A stretch of 5,809 bases of DNA. It comes from an uncultured Collinsella sp. (GTDB lineage Bacteria > Actinomycetota > Coriobacteriia > Coriobacteriales > Coriobacteriaceae). A model generated the notes under the pieces. The model was not told the DNA's origin. It was given only the letters and a program-made list of their open reading frames with translations, and ran no database searches. The stretch lies in NCBI GenBank assembly GCA_900553475.1, contig USEF01000110.1:1-5809 (forward strand), in the 5' to 3' direction. Of the stretch, positions 5,145 to 5,809 are shown one piece after another (position 1 is the stretch's first letter; each line of letters starts with the position of its first letter). The position numbers and the translations under genes were made by a program.

Positions 5145-5696
5145 ATGACGTGCTCTTTGGTGGTTAACAGCAAGAGCGGTAATACCAGGATGGTTTCGGG
5201 CGCGATCAAGCGCGCTCTGCAGGCTGCGGGCGTTGAGTTTGTCCATGCCGCGGCGTTGAGCGACGATGCGGATGCAGATCAGGTTGCGCTCGAGGCGCAG
5301 GGCGCCTGCGCGGCCGACACGGTGCTCGTCGGTTTTTGGTGCGACAAGGGCGCGTGCACGCCTTCGGTTGCCGCGCTGCTCTCCGCTCTGCACGGCAAGC
5401 GCGTTTTCCTCTTTGGTACCTGCGGTTTTGGCGCCGACCAGAGCTATTATCAGCAGATTATCGATCGCGTGACCTCCAATTTGGCTGGGGATGCCGAGCT
5501 TGCGGGCTGGGCGATGTGCCAGGGCAAGATGGGTCCCGCGGTCAAGCAGCGCTACGAGGCCATGCTCGAGCAAGATCCCGACAACGCCCGCGCTAAGTTG
5601 CTGCTCGATAACTGGGTCGCCGCAAAGGATCACCCCACCAAGGAAGATCTGGACAACATGGCTGCAGCCGCCAAAAAGGCCGTGCTGGGGGAGTAG
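5145..5696 (+). CDS. Flavodoxin-family protein
   Basis: A 183-residue cytoplasmic protein (185 if the GTG at 5139 is used), expected to bind FMN and carry electrons or serve as a small flavin reductase subunit. Visible marks are an N-terminal beta strand and FMN-phosphate loop, VVNSKSGNT (6-14); the G63-F-W-C-D-K-G69 motif; a strand and loop VFLFGTCGFG (87-96); and MCQGKM (124-129) before a helical C-terminus. The last three are features I recall from clostridial and coriobacterial flavodoxin-like proteins. Six Cys (3, 55, 66, 71, 93, 125) are many for this size; C93 lies in a predicted flavin-contact loop. It follows the ABC genes after 127 bp with its own likely promoter, so probably a separate unit. 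Flavodoxin-like partners of gut reductases such as BilS belong to the same broad fold, but no reductase gene is present here. The redox partner is unknown. Confidence 0.85.
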   Translation: MTCSLVVNSKSGNTRMVSGAIKRALQAAGVEFVHAAALSDDADADQVALEAQGACAADTVLVGFWCDKGACTPSVAALLSALHGKRVFLFGTCGFGADQSYYQQIIDRVTSNLAGDAELAGWAMCQGKMGPAVKQRYEAMLEQDPDNARAKLLLDNWVAAKDHPTKEDLDNMAAAAKKAVLGE

Positions 5697-5701
5697 CTCC
5701 C
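5689..5701 (+). other. Short hairpin spanning the flavodoxin stop codon
   Basis: GGGAG (5689-5693) and CTCCC (5697-5701) pair perfectly with the TAG stop codon as the three-base loop. No T-run follows at once (the nearest T-rich stretch is 5725-5730), so it is a poor intrinsic terminator. It may simply be chance. Confidence 0.3.
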
Positions 5702-5809
5702 ATCGCTGACGGCGGTCGGTCCATCTTTCTAAATGAAACGTCCTCCCGGGCGTCGGGGCACGAAGTTCCCTGCTCTACAGTCCTGCGCAAGACGAAGGCC
5801 ACATTAAGT
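5697..5809. other. Non-coding end of window, no supported gene
   Basis: The last 113 bp hold no reading frame with a credible ribosome binding site or protein-like composition on either strand, and no tRNA or rRNA that I recognise. The only structure seen is a near-palindrome around TGCGCA at 5781-5792. It is probably the 3' flank of the flavodoxin gene or the upstream region of the next gene. Confidence 0.5.

Noticed and set aside
5088..5633. 181-codon minus-strand frame opposite the flavodoxin gene
   Set aside because: The plus strand shows a flavodoxin FMN loop and conserved motifs; the minus frame shows none.
5793..5809. Left arm of a hairpin at the window end (GAAGGCCAC then ATTAAGT)
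   Set aside because: A matching right arm would lie outside the window, so it cannot be supported.
1..5809. Mobile element, CRISPR array, defence or toxin system
   Set aside because: No transposase, integrase, terminal inverted repeats, regularly spaced repeats or defence domains were seen; all four genes have ordinary cellular roles.

Overview
The window looks like chromosomal DNA from a high-GC Gram-positive bacterium. The GC-rich third-codon positions, the strong purine-rich ribosome binding sites, a surface protein ending in an LAxTG-type sortase signal, and the sequence style of the two ABC exporter subunits suggest an actinobacterial gut anaerobe of the Coriobacteriia (Collinsella-like). 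That placement is inference from style, not from a marker gene.

Layout. Positions 51-1064 (minus strand) encode a secreted, Ala/Glu/Lys-rich coiled-coil protein with a signal peptide and a C-terminal cell-wall sorting signal (LANTGD, hydrophobic segment, basic tail). A divergent intergenic region of about 210 bp (1065-1276) carries a likely promoter for each direction and a run of eight C. Positions 1277-3157 and 3158-5017 (plus strand) encode two half-size ABC exporters that abut exactly (TAAATG). A 127-bp intergenic region (5018-5144) carries a likely promoter and a cluster of TTAGT/ACTAA motifs. Positions 5145-5696 encode a small flavodoxin-family protein. The last 113 bp (5697-5809) hold no gene that I can support.

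How the genes work together. The two ABC subunits are a clear obligate pair. The first has a non-catalytic Walker B (Asp-Asp) and Gln in place of the H-loop His but a canonical signature. The second has catalytic Glu and His but a deviant signature (FSQGQ). Assembled head-to-tail they give one consensus and one degenerate ATP site, as in heterodimeric exporters of the BmrCD / LmrCD / TM287-288 type. The substrate cannot be read from the sequence; drug or lipid export is the family expectation. The surface protein shares only the divergent control region with the exporter, and the flavodoxin appears to be transcribed separately.

I see no CRISPR array, RNA gene, transposon, phage gene or toxin/defence system. 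The window is mostly ordinary. The points most worth a second look are the octapeptide repeats leading into the sortase motif, the TTAGT motifs shared by both intergenic regions, the C tract between the divergent promoters, and the Ala/Pro-rich tail of the first ABC subunit.
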